Notes: a model not told the origin generated them from the letters alone. A stretch of 64,000 bases of DNA from Rhizobium leguminosarum bv. trifolii WSM1325 (GCA_000023185.1 CP001622.1:4316501-4380500); one strand, 5' to 3'; positions 49,431 to 60,889 are shown, counted from the stretch's first letter. Made by a program: numbers and translations.

Positions 49431-49534
49431 AATTTTTCTCATAGCTGTGGACAGGCTGTGGACGAGCTTTCAAGAAGCCCACCCCTTCCCCATCGTCCAC
49501 AGGGCCAACCGAAACCGTTCGGCAAAATCCGAAA

Positions 49535-49543
49535 TGTGGATAA
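49535..49543 (-). promoter_or_regulatory. Consensus DnaA box
   Basis: TGTGGATAA on the plus strand, i.e. TTATCCACA on the minus strand, an exact high-affinity DnaA box; three weaker boxes lie within 100 bases to the left. Confidence 0.85.
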
Positions 49544-49628
49544 GCAGGCATGTTTTCCCTTGCCGGAGACTGCCTCGCCGCCGTAGCTCTGTTTCATCCA
49601 GTGTTTTCAACAGGCAGCGGAAAATAGC

Positions 49629-50450
49629 GTGGAGAACAGAACGAACTTCTTTCATCTGCATCTGATTTCTGACTCAACGGGAGAGACTCTGATCTCCGCC
49701 GGGCGCGCCGCGTCGGCGCAGTTCAGATCAGCGCAGCCGATTGAACATGTCTATCCGCTGATCCGCAATCGCAAGCAGCTGCTGCCGGTTCTGCAGGCGA
49801 TCGATGACGCCCCCGGCATCGTACTCTACACCATTGTCGACCGGGAGCTTGCGAGCCTGATCGATGAGCGCTGCATCGAGATGGGTGTCGCCTCGGTGAA
49901 TGTGCTGGAGCCAGTGATGAATGCCTTCCAGATCTATCTCGGCGCTCCATCGCGCCGTCGGGTCGGAGCTCAGCATGTGATGAATGCCGGCTACTTCGCC
50001 CGCATCGAAGCGCTGAATTTCACCATGGATCACGATGACGGCCAGATGCCCGACGATTACAACGACGCCGATGTCGTCATCATCGGTATCAGTCGTACAT
50101 CGAAAACACCCACCAGCATCTACCTCGCCAACCGAGGTATCAAGACGGCGAACATTCCGATCGTCTATGGCGTGCCATTGCCGGAGAGCCTCTTCGTCGC
50201 GAGTAAACCGCTGATCGTCTGCTTGATCGCCACCACCGACCGCATTTCCCAGGTGCGGGAAAATCGTGTGCTCGGGGTGACGCAGGGATTCGATCGCGAA
50301 CACTACACCGATCGCGCCGCGATTTCGGAGGAACTGAAATATGCCCGCTCGCTTTGCGCCCGTCATAACTGGCCGCTGATCGACGTCACCCGCCGCTCAA
50401 TCGAGGAAACAGCAGCGGCGATCGTTGCCCTGCGGCCGAAGCTGCGCTAA
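49629..50450 (+). CDS. Pyruvate,phosphate dikinase / PEP synthase regulatory protein
   Basis: A 273-residue DUF299-family bifunctional kinase/phosphorylase that switches pyruvate,phosphate dikinase (or PEP synthase) off and on by ADP-dependent phosphorylation and phosphate-dependent dephosphorylation. [14 protein letters not shown] at the N-terminus and the P-loop-like [15 protein letters not shown] (about 152-166) are diagnostic. It starts with GTG at 49629, at the right edge of the predicted oriC; this position next to hemE/oriC is common in alphaproteobacteria. It is followed by maf after 33 bases and probably heads the maf-aroE-coaE-dnaQ run. Confidence 0.93.
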   Translation: MENRTNFFHLHLISDSTGETLISAGRAASAQFRSAQPIEHVYPLIRNRKQLLPVLQAIDDAPGIVLYTIVDRELASLIDERCIEMGVASVNVLEPVMNAFQIYLGAPSRRRVGAQHVMNAGYFARIEALNFTMDHDDGQMPDDYNDADVVIIGISRTSKTPTSIYLANRGIKTANIPIVYGVPLPESLFVASKPLIVCLIATTDRISQVRENRVLGVTQGFDREHYTDRAAISEELKYARSLCARHNWPLIDVTRRSIEETAAAIVALRPKLR

Positions 50451-50483
50451 GCGCTGGCGAAAAGCTGGCACGCCGAGGAACCC

Positions 50484-51083
50484 ATGACGCCGAAACTCAT
50501 CCTTGCATCGTCGAGCCCCTATCGCCGGATGCTGATGGAAAATGCCGGTCTGTCCTTCGAGGCGCATGCCGCAAGGATCGATGAACGGGCCGTCGAAGCG
50601 CCGCTGGAAAAAGCCGGCACCAAGCCTGATGCCGTGGCCCTCGTCCTGGCCAGGGCCAAGGCCGAAGAAGTCAGCAGCCGTTTTCCGGATAGCCTGGTCA
50701 TCGGTTCGGATCAAACGATGTCGCTCGGCGACAGCGTCTTCCACAAGCCGAAGGACATGACCGACGCGGCTAGCCATCTTCAAGCCCTTTCGGGGGTCAC
50801 CCATCGATTGAACAGCGCCGTTGCGATCGTCAGCAATGGCGTGGTCTTATGGGAACATCTCGCGCATGCCGAACTGACGATGCGGCCGCTAACGGTGGAG
50901 TTCATCGCCAGACATCTGGCGCGGGTTGGCGAACGGGCGCTTTTCAGCGTCGGCGCCTATCAATTGGAGGGGGAGGGCATCCAGCTCTTCGAAAAGATCG
51001 TGGGTGATTATTTCACCATTCTCGGCCTGCCGATGCTGCCGCTTCTAAAAAAATTGCGAGAACTCGGAGCAGTCGATGGGTGA
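50484..51083 (+). CDS. Maf-family nucleotide pyrophosphatase
   Basis: A 199-residue Maf/YhdE/YceF-type enzyme that hydrolyses non-canonical or modified nucleoside triphosphates. The N-terminal [19 protein letters not shown], the SDQT motif ([11 protein letters not shown]) with the catalytic aspartate, and the GAYQLEGEG segment are typical; the substrate subfamily is not certain. Its stop overlaps the aroE start by eight bases, within a parS-like site. Confidence 0.92.
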   Translation: MTPKLILASSSPYRRMLMENAGLSFEAHAARIDERAVEAPLEKAGTKPDAVALVLARAKAEEVSSRFPDSLVIGSDQTMSLGDSVFHKPKDMTDAASHLQALSGVTHRLNSAVAIVSNGVVLWEHLAHAELTMRPLTVEFIARHLARVGERALFSVGAYQLEGEGIQLFEKIVGDYFTILGLPMLPLLKKLRELGAVDG

Positions 51084-51933
51084 TTCACGTGAAACATTGG
51101 GGCCGAAAGCGTTTGTCACGGGCTTTCCCATCAAGCATTCGCGCTCGCCGTTGATCCACGGATATTGGCTCAAGACGCTTGGCCTGCCAGGCAGCTACCG
51201 CGCTCATGAAGTGGCACCCGAGGCCTTTGCCGATTTCATTCACTCGTTGAAGGACGGCAGTTCCGGCTTTACCGGAGGCAATGTCACCATTCCCCATAAG
51301 GAATTGGCGTTCCGGCTCGCCGACGAACCGGACGCGCTGTCGCGCGAGCTCGGCGCCGCGAACACGCTCTGGCTGGAGGATGGCGCTCTGCATGCGACGA
51401 ATACCGACGGTCGAGGCTTCATTGCCAATCTCGACGAACGTCATCCGGGCTGGGACCGGCATGGCACGGCCGTCGTCTTTGGCGCCGGCGGCGCCAGCCG
51501 GGCGATCATCCAGGCGGTCCGTGATCGCGGTTTCAAGGAGATCCATGTCGTCAACCGTACCGTCGAACGCGCGCGTGAACTCGCGGATCGTTTTGGCCCG
51601 CGTGTCCAGGCCCATCCGGCCGGAGCGCTTGCCGAAGTGATGAAGGGTGCTGGCCTCTTCATCAACACCACCTCGCTCGGCATGGACGGCGAGGCGGCGC
51701 CGCAACTCGATTTCTCGCCACTTGCAGCCGATGCGGTCGTCACCGATATCGTTTATGTGCCCTTGAAGACGCCGATCCTGGCACAGGCGGAAGAGCAAGG
51801 ATTTCCCATCGTCGATGGTCTCGGCATGCTCTTGCACCAGGCCGTGCCTGGATTTGAGCAATGGTTCGGCCGGCGTCCCATCGTCGACGCTGCGCTGCGC
51901 GCGCTCGTCATCGCGGATATGGAAGCACACTGA
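51076..51933 (+). CDS. aroE: Shikimate dehydrogenase
   Basis: AroE, 285 residues, reduces 3-dehydroshikimate with NADPH. Visible are [16 protein letters not shown], the catalytic lysine in [17 protein letters not shown], the NADP loop GAGGASRAI and NTTSLGM. The start ATG 51076 overlaps maf, and codons 2-7 (GDSRET) contain a parS-like palindrome. It overlaps coaE by one base (TGATG). Confidence 0.96.
   Translation: MGDSRETLGPKAFVTGFPIKHSRSPLIHGYWLKTLGLPGSYRAHEVAPEAFADFIHSLKDGSSGFTGGNVTIPHKELAFRLADEPDALSRELGAANTLWLEDGALHATNTDGRGFIANLDERHPGWDRHGTAVVFGAGGASRAIIQAVRDRGFKEIHVVNRTVERARELADRFGPRVQAHPAGALAEVMKGAGLFINTTSLGMDGEAAPQLDFSPLAADAVVTDIVYVPLKTPILAQAEEQGFPIVDGLGMLLHQAVPGFEQWFGRRPIVDAALRALVIADMEAH
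51081..51096. promoter_or_regulatory. parS-like site at the maf/aroE junction
   Basis: TGATTCACGTGAAACA, one mismatch to consensus, right of the predicted oriC by about 1.5 kb. It overlaps the maf stop codon and encodes aroE residues after the start. Confidence 0.78.
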
Positions 51934-52544
51934 TGCTGAAGATCGGTCTCACCGGCTCCATCGGAATGGGAAAATCGACGGCGGCAAAGCTCTTCGCCGA
52001 TGCCGGAATCCCGGTGAACGATTCGGATGCCGTGGTCCACGATCTCTATGCCGGCGAGGCTGCATCACTGGTGAATGCCGCCTTCCCCGGTACGATGAAG
52101 GATGGGGCCGTCGACCGGCATGAACTCGGCCGCCAGCTCGCTTTTCATCCCGGTGGCTTCAAACGCCTGGAAGCGATAGTCCATCCGCTGGTTCGCAAAC
52201 GCGAGACGGAATTTCTGGAGCGACAGCGCGCCGCCGGCGCCGACATGGTATTGCTCGATATCCCACTACTTTTCGAAACCAGCGCCGAGGCAAGAGTGGA
52301 CGTCATCGTCGTGGTCAGCACTGATCCACAGCTTCAGCGCCAAAGGGTGCTTGCGCGCGAAGGCATGACCGAGGAAAAATTCGACATGATTCTCTCACGC
52401 CAGACGCCGGACACGGAAAAACGGCGGCGGGCCGATTATGTAATCGACACCAGTCACAGTATCGCGACGACGAGAGAACGTGTACTCGAGATCGTCGCCG
52501 ACCTGAAAACGCGGATTGCCAAGGGAGATTTCCGGAATGCGTGA
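51933..52544 (+). CDS. coaE: Dephospho-CoA kinase
   Basis: CoaE, 203 residues, phosphorylates the ribose 3'-OH of dephospho-CoA, the last step to coenzyme A. Walker A is GLTGSIGMGKST at the N-terminus, with DADAVVHDLY-type sequence (DSDAVVHDLY) and the DIPLLFET motif following. ATG 51933 shares one base with the aroE stop; a longer open frame from inside aroE has no support. It overlaps dnaQ by eight bases. Confidence 0.95.
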   Translation: MLKIGLTGSIGMGKSTAAKLFADAGIPVNDSDAVVHDLYAGEAASLVNAAFPGTMKDGAVDRHELGRQLAFHPGGFKRLEAIVHPLVRKRETEFLERQRAAGADMVLLDIPLLFETSAEARVDVIVVVSTDPQLQRQRVLAREGMTEEKFDMILSRQTPDTEKRRRADYVIDTSHSIATTRERVLEIVADLKTRIAKGDFRNA

Positions 52545-53259
52545 GATCATCTTCGATACGGAAACAACCGGCCTCGACAACCGCGCCGACCGCATCATCG
52601 AAATCGGCGGCATCGAGCTCTTCAATCATTTCCCCACGGGCAATACGATCCATATCTTCATCAATCCTGGAGATCAGAAGGTTCATCCGGATGCGCTCGC
52701 CGTGCACGGCATCACCGATGAATTCCTGAAGGACAAGCAGCCTTTTGGGGAGGTTGCCGAACAAATCCTTACCTTCTTCGGCGATGCGAAGTGGATTGCC
52801 CATAACGCCACCTTCGATATGGGCTTCATCAACGCGGAATTAGCACGGATCGGTTTGCCGCCAATCCTGCCGGAAAGGGTGCTCGATACCCTGTCGATGG
52901 CGCGTCGCAAACACCCGATGGGACCGAATTCGCTCGATGCGCTCTGCCGGCGCTACGGCATCGACAATTCGCACCGCACCAAACACGGCGCGCTGCTCGA
53001 CTCCGAATTGCTCGCCGAAGTCTATATCGAGATGATCGGTGGCAGACAGGCAGCGCTCGGGCTCGGCATGGTCGGCAGGTCCAACCAGGCAGCCCGCGGT
53101 GACATGGGGATGGAAGACGACGTGGTGATTGCCGCAGTGCTCGAGCGGCCCCGGCCGCTAGCCCCGCGCGTCAGCGATATCGAGGAGCAGGCACATGAGG
53201 CGCTCGTCGCCAAGCTCGGTGAAAAAAGCGTCTGGGCGAAATACGCAAACCTCGATTGA
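52537..53259 (+). CDS. dnaQ: DNA polymerase III epsilon subunit (proofreading exonuclease)
   Basis: DnaQ, 240 residues, is the 3'-5' exonuclease of the replicase. Exo I is IIFDTETTGLD, Exo II HNATFDMGFINAEL and Exo IIIe HGALLDSELLAEVY, so all catalytic acidic residues and the histidine are present. The C-terminal tail is the part that binds the alpha subunit. ATG 52537 is chosen (AGGGAG upstream). It ends the right-pointing run from oriC, converging with secB. Confidence 0.95.
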   Translation: MREIIFDTETTGLDNRADRIIEIGGIELFNHFPTGNTIHIFINPGDQKVHPDALAVHGITDEFLKDKQPFGEVAEQILTFFGDAKWIAHNATFDMGFINAELARIGLPPILPERVLDTLSMARRKHPMGPNSLDALCRRYGIDNSHRTKHGALLDSELLAEVYIEMIGGRQAALGLGMVGRSNQAARGDMGMEDDVVIAAVLERPRPLAPRVSDIEEQAHEALVAKLGEKSVWAKYANLD

Positions 53260-53277
53260 ACCGGTCCTCAATTGAAA

Positions 53278-53300
53278 ATGCCCGGGACCAGCCCGGGCAT
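53278..53300. terminator. Hairpin between convergent dnaQ and secB
   Basis: A perfect nine-base stem ATGCCCGGG / CCCGGGCAT with a five-base loop; T run is weak on both sides. Confidence 0.65.
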
Positions 53301-53326
53301 CCGCATTTCAGACAAGAAAGAGCCGG

Positions 53327-53809
53327 TCAGTTCGGAACGGCCTGAACCTTGGCGCGGGCCTGTTCCTCGGCAACACGCTGAGCGAACATCTGCGTGAAGT
53401 CGATCGGGTCGATCATCAGCGGCGGGAAACCACCGTTGCGGGTGACGTCGGCGATGATCTGACGGGCGAAGGGGAAGAGCATGCGCGGGCACTCGATGAA
53501 GAGAACCGGCAGCATGTGTTCCTGCGGGAAACCGGCAACGCGGAAGACGCCGCCATAGGTGAGTTCGGTATGGAAAACCGTCTTGTCGCCGTCCTTGGCC
53601 TCGGCATTCAGCGACAGCACGACATCGAAATCCGTATCGGAAAGCGGGTTGGCGTTGACGTTCACATTGATGTTGATCGTCGGCGCCTTGTCGCGGGCCT
53701 GCAGCGAACGCGGCGCACCCGGATTTTCGAAGGACAGATCCTTGGTATATTGCGCAAGGATCGAAAGGGTGGGGTTGGCCGCACCGTTGCTGTTGTTATC
53801 GTCTGCCAT
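53327..53809 (-). CDS. secB: Protein-export chaperone SecB
   Basis: SecB, 160 residues, holds precursor proteins unfolded and delivers them to SecA. The segment [19 protein letters not shown] and the C-terminal [19 protein letters not shown] are family signatures. ATG 53809 is chosen because AGGAAAA is upstream and SecB proteins begin just before this region; the frame is open 15 codons further. Confidence 0.95.
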   Translation of the reverse strand: MADDNNSNGAANPTLSILAQYTKDLSFENPGAPRSLQARDKAPTININVNVNANPLSDTDFDVVLSLNAEAKDGDKTVFHTELTYGGVFRVAGFPQEHMLPVLFIECPRMLFPFARQIIADVTRNGGFPPLMIDPIDFTQMFAQRVAEEQARAKVQAVPN

Positions 53810-53910
53810 TGGCTTTTCCTCGAGGGGCATGGGAATGGTGCCGCCATCTAACATTTCAGGGAAGGGCTTACAACCCTGGGCGCTTGGCGCGGTTGATCAG
53901 CCGCAGTGCC

Positions 53911-54426
53911 TCAATCGCCGAGATGTTTGCCGGACCACGGTGAGTTGCGATCCGGCTCTCTATGATAGTCCTCTTCGTCGAGATCGACCACCTTCGAGTT
54001 CGGCTTGCGGTCGCGGAAATCGGCTTGCGGGCCCGAGGAAGAGGCGCCCTTAGCATTGACGACGACGAAGCGTTTGGCGATCGCCCGCCAGACGAGATCG
54101 CGCACCGGCGGAATAAGAATGAGGATCGCGATGATATCGGACAGGAAGCCGGGAATGATCAGCAGCAGCGAGGCGATGACGTTCATCGCCGGCCGCAGCA
54201 GGTCGCGGCCCGGCATCACCCCGTTTCGTCCTTCGCTCGACATGCGGCGCAAAATACCGATGCCCTGCCGGCGCAGCAGAATCACGCCGAGGACGAAACC
54301 GAGCATGACGAGCGCCAGCGTCAGCCACAATCCGATAGCCCGGCCGACGACGACGAAACCGGCAATTTCGGCGAGCGGCAGCAGCAGAATGAAGGCTGGC
54401 AGGATCGAAAAACGCATGTCGGTCAT
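53911..54426 (-). CDS. fxsA: FxsA-family membrane protein
   Basis: A 171-residue integral membrane protein with the FxsA domain in the first ~125 residues: ILLLPLAEIAGFVVVGRAIG, GFVLGVILLRRQG and PGFLSDIIAILILIPPVR, giving three or four helices. The basic, charged C-terminal tail is cytosolic and not conserved. E. coli FxsA alleviates F-plasmid exclusion of phage T7; the normal role is unknown. Start ATG 54426 or 54417. Confidence 0.9.
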   Translation of the reverse strand: MTDMRFSILPAFILLLPLAEIAGFVVVGRAIGLWLTLALVMLGFVLGVILLRRQGIGILRRMSSEGRNGVMPGRDLLRPAMNVIASLLLIIPGFLSDIIAILILIPPVRDLVWRAIAKRFVVVNAKGASSSGPQADFRDRKPNSKVVDLDEEDYHREPDRNSPWSGKHLGD

Positions 54427-54549
54427 GTCCCGGGCTCGCCGGTCTCCTCTTGGCGCCGGCGAAGATGCCAGCCATCATTTGAATCATCTGTATAGGCAGA
54501 CTATATGGGAGTACAAATCAGAGATGTTAACGGGCGGCTGCGATACGAT

Positions 54550-55254
54550 ATGAGTTCGAACGACTTCATCACATTATTTTTCCTGGTGGCGGCTGTGCTG
54601 ATTTTCTTTCAGCTCCGCTCCGTGCTCGGGCGCCGTACAGGAAATGAGAAGCCGCCGCGCGATCTCTATACGCCGCGGGATGCGGCTCCGGCCGAAGCCG
54701 CCGATGCCGGCAAGGTAGTGACGCTGCCGCGGCGTGATGCGACGACGGAGGACGAGGATCGCTTCGCCGCCATCGATGCTTTCGCGGCACCCGGAACGCC
54801 GCTCAACGAATCGCTGCGCGCGCTGAACAAGGCCGATCCCGCCTTCACCCCGAAGGAGTTTCTGAACGGCGCCCGCATGGCTTACGAGATGATCGTCATG
54901 GCCTACGCCGATGGCGACCGGAAAACGCTGAAGAACTTGCTGTCCCGCGAAGTCTATGACGGGTTCGATGCGGCGATCGGCGAGCGCGAAGCCCGGGGCG
55001 AGAAGGTGAAGTCCACCTTCGTCGGCATCGACAAGGCCGAAATCACCCATGCGGAAACAAAGGGCAGCGAAGCGCAGATCACCGTGCGCATCGCCAGCCA
55101 GCTGATATCGGCCACCTACGACAAGGCGGATGTGCTGATTGAAGGCGACGCCGAAAACGTCGCCGAGGTCAACGACGTCTGGACCTTCGCCCGCGACACC
55201 CGCTCGCGCGATCCGAACTGGAAACTCGTGGCGACCGAATCGGAACATGAGTGA
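54550..55254 (+). CDS. Tim44-like domain protein
   Basis: A 234-residue protein with one N-terminal transmembrane helix (about 5-24, DFITLFFLVAAVLIFFQLRSVLG), a proline- and charge-rich linker, and a C-terminal Tim44/MBA1-like domain (about 90-230, with FLNGARMAYEMIVMAYADGDRKTLKNLL). Relatives link membranes to peptide or protein partners; the bacterial role is unclear. ATG 54550 gives the conserved MSSNDF start. It overlaps mltA by eight bases, forming a chain with mltA, the Smr-domain and XRE genes. Confidence 0.88.
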   Translation: MSSNDFITLFFLVAAVLIFFQLRSVLGRRTGNEKPPRDLYTPRDAAPAEAADAGKVVTLPRRDATTEDEDRFAAIDAFAAPGTPLNESLRALNKADPAFTPKEFLNGARMAYEMIVMAYADGDRKTLKNLLSREVYDGFDAAIGEREARGEKVKSTFVGIDKAEITHAETKGSEAQITVRIASQLISATYDKADVLIEGDAENVAEVNDVWTFARDTRSRDPNWKLVATESEHE

Positions 55255-56365
55255 CCACGCATCGGACTTCGTCCTGCAGGCCATAAGCTTCGACTCTCTG
55301 GAAGGCTGGAAGGATGATGATCCCTCCGGCCTTTTTGAAGTGATGCGAAGCTGCCGCCGGCAAATCACCGATGTCAAATCGTACCGTACCGGATCGCTGG
55401 GCCTGAGCTCGGAAGACCTGCTTCCGCTTCTCGCCGCTGCCGAAGATTTCACTCCGCCATCTCCGGCGTTGGCGCGCGCTTTTTTCGAGACGCACTGTCG
55501 GCCCTTTCTGATTCGCCGCAAGGATGGCAATTCCGGCTTCGTCACCGCCTTCTACGAACCCGATATCGACGTGGCCGAGCGGCCGGACGAAATTTTCCGT
55601 TTTCCTTTCTACCGGCGTCCGGGCGATCTGATCGATCTCGACGACGCCAATCGCCCCGCCGAGCTCGACAAGGCCTATGTTTTCGGCCGTCTGCATGAGG
55701 GCCGCGTCGCTGCCTATCCGGACCGCCGCGCCATCGATCAGGGTTTTCTCGAAGGCCGCGGCCTCGAAATTGCCTGGGCGAAGTCGAAGGTCGATGTCTT
55801 CTTCGTGCATGTGCAGGGTGCTGCCCGTCTGCGTTATACGGATGGTCGTATCGGCCGCATCACCTATGCGGCGAAGGCCGGCCATGCTTTCTCGGCGATC
55901 GGCAAGCTGCTCATCGGGCGCGGGGAGATCAATCGGACGGAGATTTCGATGCAGGCGATCCGTGCCTGGCTGGCGCGCAATCCCGAGAGCGTCGACGAGG
56001 TATTATGGCATAACCGCTCTTATATTTTTTTCCGCGAAGCGCCGGTTGCCGATCCACAGGCAGGCCCGATCGCGGCCGCCAAGGTGCCGCTTCTCGCCGG
56101 GCGCGCGCTTGCGGTCGACCGGATGATCCATACCTTCGGCTTTCCTTTTTTCATTCGCGCCGAAAGTCTCACCCATCTCGACCAAGGCCGCCCGTTCCAC
56201 CGGCTGATGCTGGCGCTCGATACCGGCTCGGCGATTATCGGGCCGGCGCGGGGTGATATCTTCACCGGCTCGGGGGACATGGCCGGGGAAAGTGCCGGCA
56301 CCGTCCGCAACGAGGCCGATTTCACCATCCTCATTCCCAATGCCGCCGCCGGAAGATTCGACTGA
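55247..56365 (+). CDS. mltA: Membrane-bound lytic murein transglycosylase A family
   Basis: A 372-residue MltA-family protein that cleaves murein glycan. The MltA core (GFVTAFYEPDIDVAERP, KVDVFFVHVQGAARLRY, RIGRITYAAKAGH) is followed by the 3D domain with LDTGSAIIGPARGDIFTG and the three aspartate positions of that fold. Length suits the family, but no signal peptide or lipobox is visible at the start (MSDHASDFVLQ), although E. coli MltA is an outer-membrane lipoprotein. The upstream open frame does not provide one either. It overlaps the Tim44-like gene by eight bases and the Smr-domain gene by one. Confidence 0.9.
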   Translation: MSDHASDFVLQAISFDSLEGWKDDDPSGLFEVMRSCRRQITDVKSYRTGSLGLSSEDLLPLLAAAEDFTPPSPALARAFFETHCRPFLIRRKDGNSGFVTAFYEPDIDVAERPDEIFRFPFYRRPGDLIDLDDANRPAELDKAYVFGRLHEGRVAAYPDRRAIDQGFLEGRGLEIAWAKSKVDVFFVHVQGAARLRYTDGRIGRITYAAKAGHAFSAIGKLLIGRGEINRTEISMQAIRAWLARNPESVDEVLWHNRSYIFFREAPVADPQAGPIAAAKVPLLAGRALAVDRMIHTFGFPFFIRAESLTHLDQGRPFHRLMLALDTGSAIIGPARGDIFTGSGDMAGESAGTVRNEADFTILIPNAAAGRFD

Positions 56366-56931
56366 TGGCCAGGGATCGCAAGCTGAGCGCGGATGAGAGG
56401 ATCCTCTGGGGCAAGGTTGCCCGCAGCACCCGGCCGATGCCCGGCAAGGCGGGGGCGTTGACCGAACTCGACGCCTTTCTTGCCGAGGCCGAGGCGGCGG
56501 CCGAACGGGAACAGGAAAAGCAGACGCCAGCCACACCCACGCCGCTGCAGGCGACAGCACCGTCAACGGCGAAGCCATCGGCCGGGGTGCATCATCCGCT
56601 GGAAAAGCCGGTCAAGCGGAAGATCGCCAAGGGCCGGCTGGCGCTCGAAGCGCGGATCGACCTGCACGGGTTGGTGCAGAGCCAGGCTCATGCCATCCTT
56701 CTCGATTTCCTGATCCGCGCCCATGAGCGCGGCATGCGCCATGTGCTGGTCATTACGGGCAAGGGCAGCTCCATGGGCAGCGAGGGTGCGCTGAAGCGGG
56801 CGGTGCCTCTCTGGTTCTCGAAGCCGGAATTCCGTTACCTGATCTCCTCCTATGAGTCGGCCGCACAGCATCATGGCGGTGAGGGCGCGCTCTACATTCG
56901 CCTGTCGCGGCGGCATGGGGAAAGGCCATGA
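56365..56931 (+). CDS. Smr-domain (MutS2-like) nuclease-fold protein
   Basis: A 188-residue protein with an unstructured, glutamate- and threonine-rich N-terminal half and a C-terminal Smr domain (about 95-188). The motifs ARIDLHGLVQSQAHAILL and the VITGKGS glycine loop are present. Smr domains bind or cut nucleic acid, here without the MutS part. It shares one base with mltA and overlaps the XRE gene by four bases. Confidence 0.92.
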   Translation: MARDRKLSADERILWGKVARSTRPMPGKAGALTELDAFLAEAEAAAEREQEKQTPATPTPLQATAPSTAKPSAGVHHPLEKPVKRKIAKGRLALEARIDLHGLVQSQAHAILLDFLIRAHERGMRHVLVITGKGSSMGSEGALKRAVPLWFSKPEFRYLISSYESAAQHHGGEGALYIRLSRRHGERP

Positions 56932-57305
56932 CACCCTTCGGAGAGGCGGTTCGCAGGCTGAGAGCGCGCAAGGGCGTCTCGCAGAAGGAGATGGCGGAGG
57001 CACTGAATGTCTCCCCCGCCTATCTCTCGGCGCTCGAACATGGAAAGCGTGGTTTGCCGACATTCGATCTGCTGCAGCGCATCGCCGGCTATTTCAACAT
57101 CATCTGGGATGAGGCTGAGGAACTGTTCCTGCTCGCCCGCTCGTCCGACCCGCGCGTCGTGATCGACACCTCCGGACTGCCCCCCGAATATACCGAATTT
57201 GCCAACCGGCTGGCCCGGCGGATTCGCAACCTTGACAGTGCAGAGATAGGCCGGCTATCGGCTCTTCTCGAAAATGGCGGCAAAGGCGACGGAAAAGCGT
57301 CATAA
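56928..57305 (+). CDS. XRE-family transcriptional regulator
   Basis: A 125-residue protein with an N-terminal helix-turn-helix (about 5-60: VRRLRARKGVSQKEMAEALNVSPAYLSALEHGKRG) and a short C-terminal part without a recognised sensing domain. The four-base overlap (ATGA) with the Smr gene makes it the last member of the Tim44-mltA-smr-xre chain, and it lies 135 bases upstream of gyrB. Targets unknown; the gyrB promoter or its own operon are possibilities. Confidence 0.9.
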   Translation: MTPFGEAVRRLRARKGVSQKEMAEALNVSPAYLSALEHGKRGLPTFDLLQRIAGYFNIIWDEAEELFLLARSSDPRVVIDTSGLPPEYTEFANRLARRIRNLDSAEIGRLSALLENGGKGDGKAS

Positions 57306-59876
<2,571 letters not shown>

Positions 59877-59896
59877 TTGATATTTCAAAATAAATG

Positions 59897-59930
59897 GCCC
59901 CGCTATCTTTAGGATGGCGGGGCTTTCGTT
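59897..59930 (+). terminator. Terminator after gyrB
   Basis: GCCCCGC / GCGGGGC, extended by ATC/GAT across a one-base mismatch, followed by TTTCGTTT, 20 bases past the gyrB stop. It also closes the convergent nitroreductase gene. Confidence 0.8.
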
Positions 59931-59961
59931 TGCCCGATATCTGCTTGGCCTTTGGCTTCGC

Positions 59962-60561
59962 TCAATTCGCGACGAAGCGCCCGTTGAAGGCGACCTCGGA
60001 GAGCGGCTTGCGCTGGCTGGGGAATTCGCGCGCCTGATTGCGTTCGGAAAGAACGCTCTTGTCGGCCAGGCGGCCGACGGCGACGCCTGCTTCGACCCGG
60101 TATCCCTCGGGAATGGCGAAAGCCTGGCTGATCTCCTCATGTTTGATGCCGCCCATGCCATGGGCATAAAGGCCGGAGAGGCGCGCCTGGATCGCCAGAT
60201 GCCCCCATGCCGCACCGGCATCGAAGGAATGAGTGTAGCTCGGCTTTTCCTCAGCCGAGCCGGCAGCCCCGGTGAAGGTGCGCGACACGACGAAGATCAG
60301 CGCTGATGCATTCCTGGCCCATTCCTGGTTGGAATCGTTGAGCAAAGCGACGAATTTCTCCCAATGCTCCGAACCCTTGAGGCCATAGATGAAGCGCCAG
60401 GGCTGGTGGTTGGCCGAGGACGGCGCCCAATGGGCGGCGTCGAGCAGACCGAGTAGCTGCGCCTCCTCGATGATTTCGCCGGTGAAGGCGCGCGGCGACC
60501 AGCGGTCAAGAAACATCGGATCGACCGGATATTCGGATTCGCGGTTATTGCTCTTCGTCAT
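59962..60561 (-). CDS. Nitroreductase-family flavoprotein
   Basis: A 199-residue FMN-dependent NAD(P)H oxidoreductase. The N-terminal DRWSPRAFTGEII and AAHWAPSSANHQPWRFIYG are the FMN-binding signatures, with a GAAWGHLAIQARLSGLYAHGMGGI segment toward the C-terminus. The natural substrate (quinone, nitro compound, enone or other) is not evident. It lies next to a DUF2218 gene on the same strand (gap 43 bases). Confidence 0.9.
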   Translation of the reverse strand: MTKSNNRESEYPVDPMFLDRWSPRAFTGEIIEEAQLLGLLDAAHWAPSSANHQPWRFIYGLKGSEHWEKFVALLNDSNQEWARNASALIFVVSRTFTGAAGSAEEKPSYTHSFDAGAAWGHLAIQARLSGLYAHGMGGIKHEEISQAFAIPEGYRVEAGVAVGRLADKSVLSERNQAREFPSQRKPLSEVAFNGRFVAN

Positions 60562-60604
60562 GCTTGTTCCAGGGTTTGCAGAAAATTTGGATCGGGGGCT
60601 GGGC

Positions 60605-60889
60605 TTAGTCCGTCCAGACGATGTCGAGTTCTTCGCGGAAGGCGAAGCGCTTTAGATGATCGCCGATGACGTGCTGCATCCTTTCCTGTTGCGAGGAATC
60701 GGCGACGGAAAGTGTCAAGGTCAGCGCCGCATCGTCGGCCGCAAACGTCACCTCGGTCGTATCGCTGAACGGCACCCGGCCCTTCAGAGGATCAAAATCG
60801 ACGCTGAACTTGTGGCTCCAGTGTTTGCAGAGTTGCTGCAGGTAGCGGCTTGCATGTTCGGTCCGCACGACGGCCTTCGAGAGATGCAT
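60605..60889 (-). CDS. DUF2218-family protein
   Basis: A 94-residue soluble protein matching DUF2218: the histidine-rich ASRYLQQLCKHWSHKF stretch, GRVPF and a C-terminal DHLKRFAFREEL are the conserved parts. Function unknown; some relatives occur near iron- or siderophore-related genes, not seen here. ATG 60889 is chosen (GGAG eight bases ahead); a GTG at 60901 would add four residues. Confidence 0.87.
   Translation of the reverse strand: MHLSKAVVRTEHASRYLQQLCKHWSHKFSVDFDPLKGRVPFSDTTEVTFAADDAALTLTLSVADSSQQERMQHVIGDHLKRFAFREELDIVWTD

Larger units (their letters stand above)
49228..49628. other. oriC: Predicted chromosomal replication origin (oriC)
   Basis: A 401 bp gap without genes between divergent hemE and the dikinase-regulator gene. 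It holds an AT-rich tract at 49240-49280 (only six G/C in 41 bases), a consensus DnaA box TGTGGATAA (TTATCCACA) at 49535-49543, related boxes TGTGGACAG (49446), TGTGGACGA (49457) and TCGTCCACA (49493), a GC-rich inverted repeat at 49392-49430, and GANTC sites at 49281, 49395 and 49407 for CcrM methylation. No TTAA-N7-TTAA CtrA site was seen. Location beside hemE, nearby parAB/parS and divergent gene direction all agree with known alphaproteobacterial origins. Confidence 0.87.

Noticed and set aside
49228..49628. CtrA-binding sites (TTAA-N7-TTAA) in the origin
   Set aside because: TTAA occurs at 49260 and 49301 only, far from the seven-base spacing.
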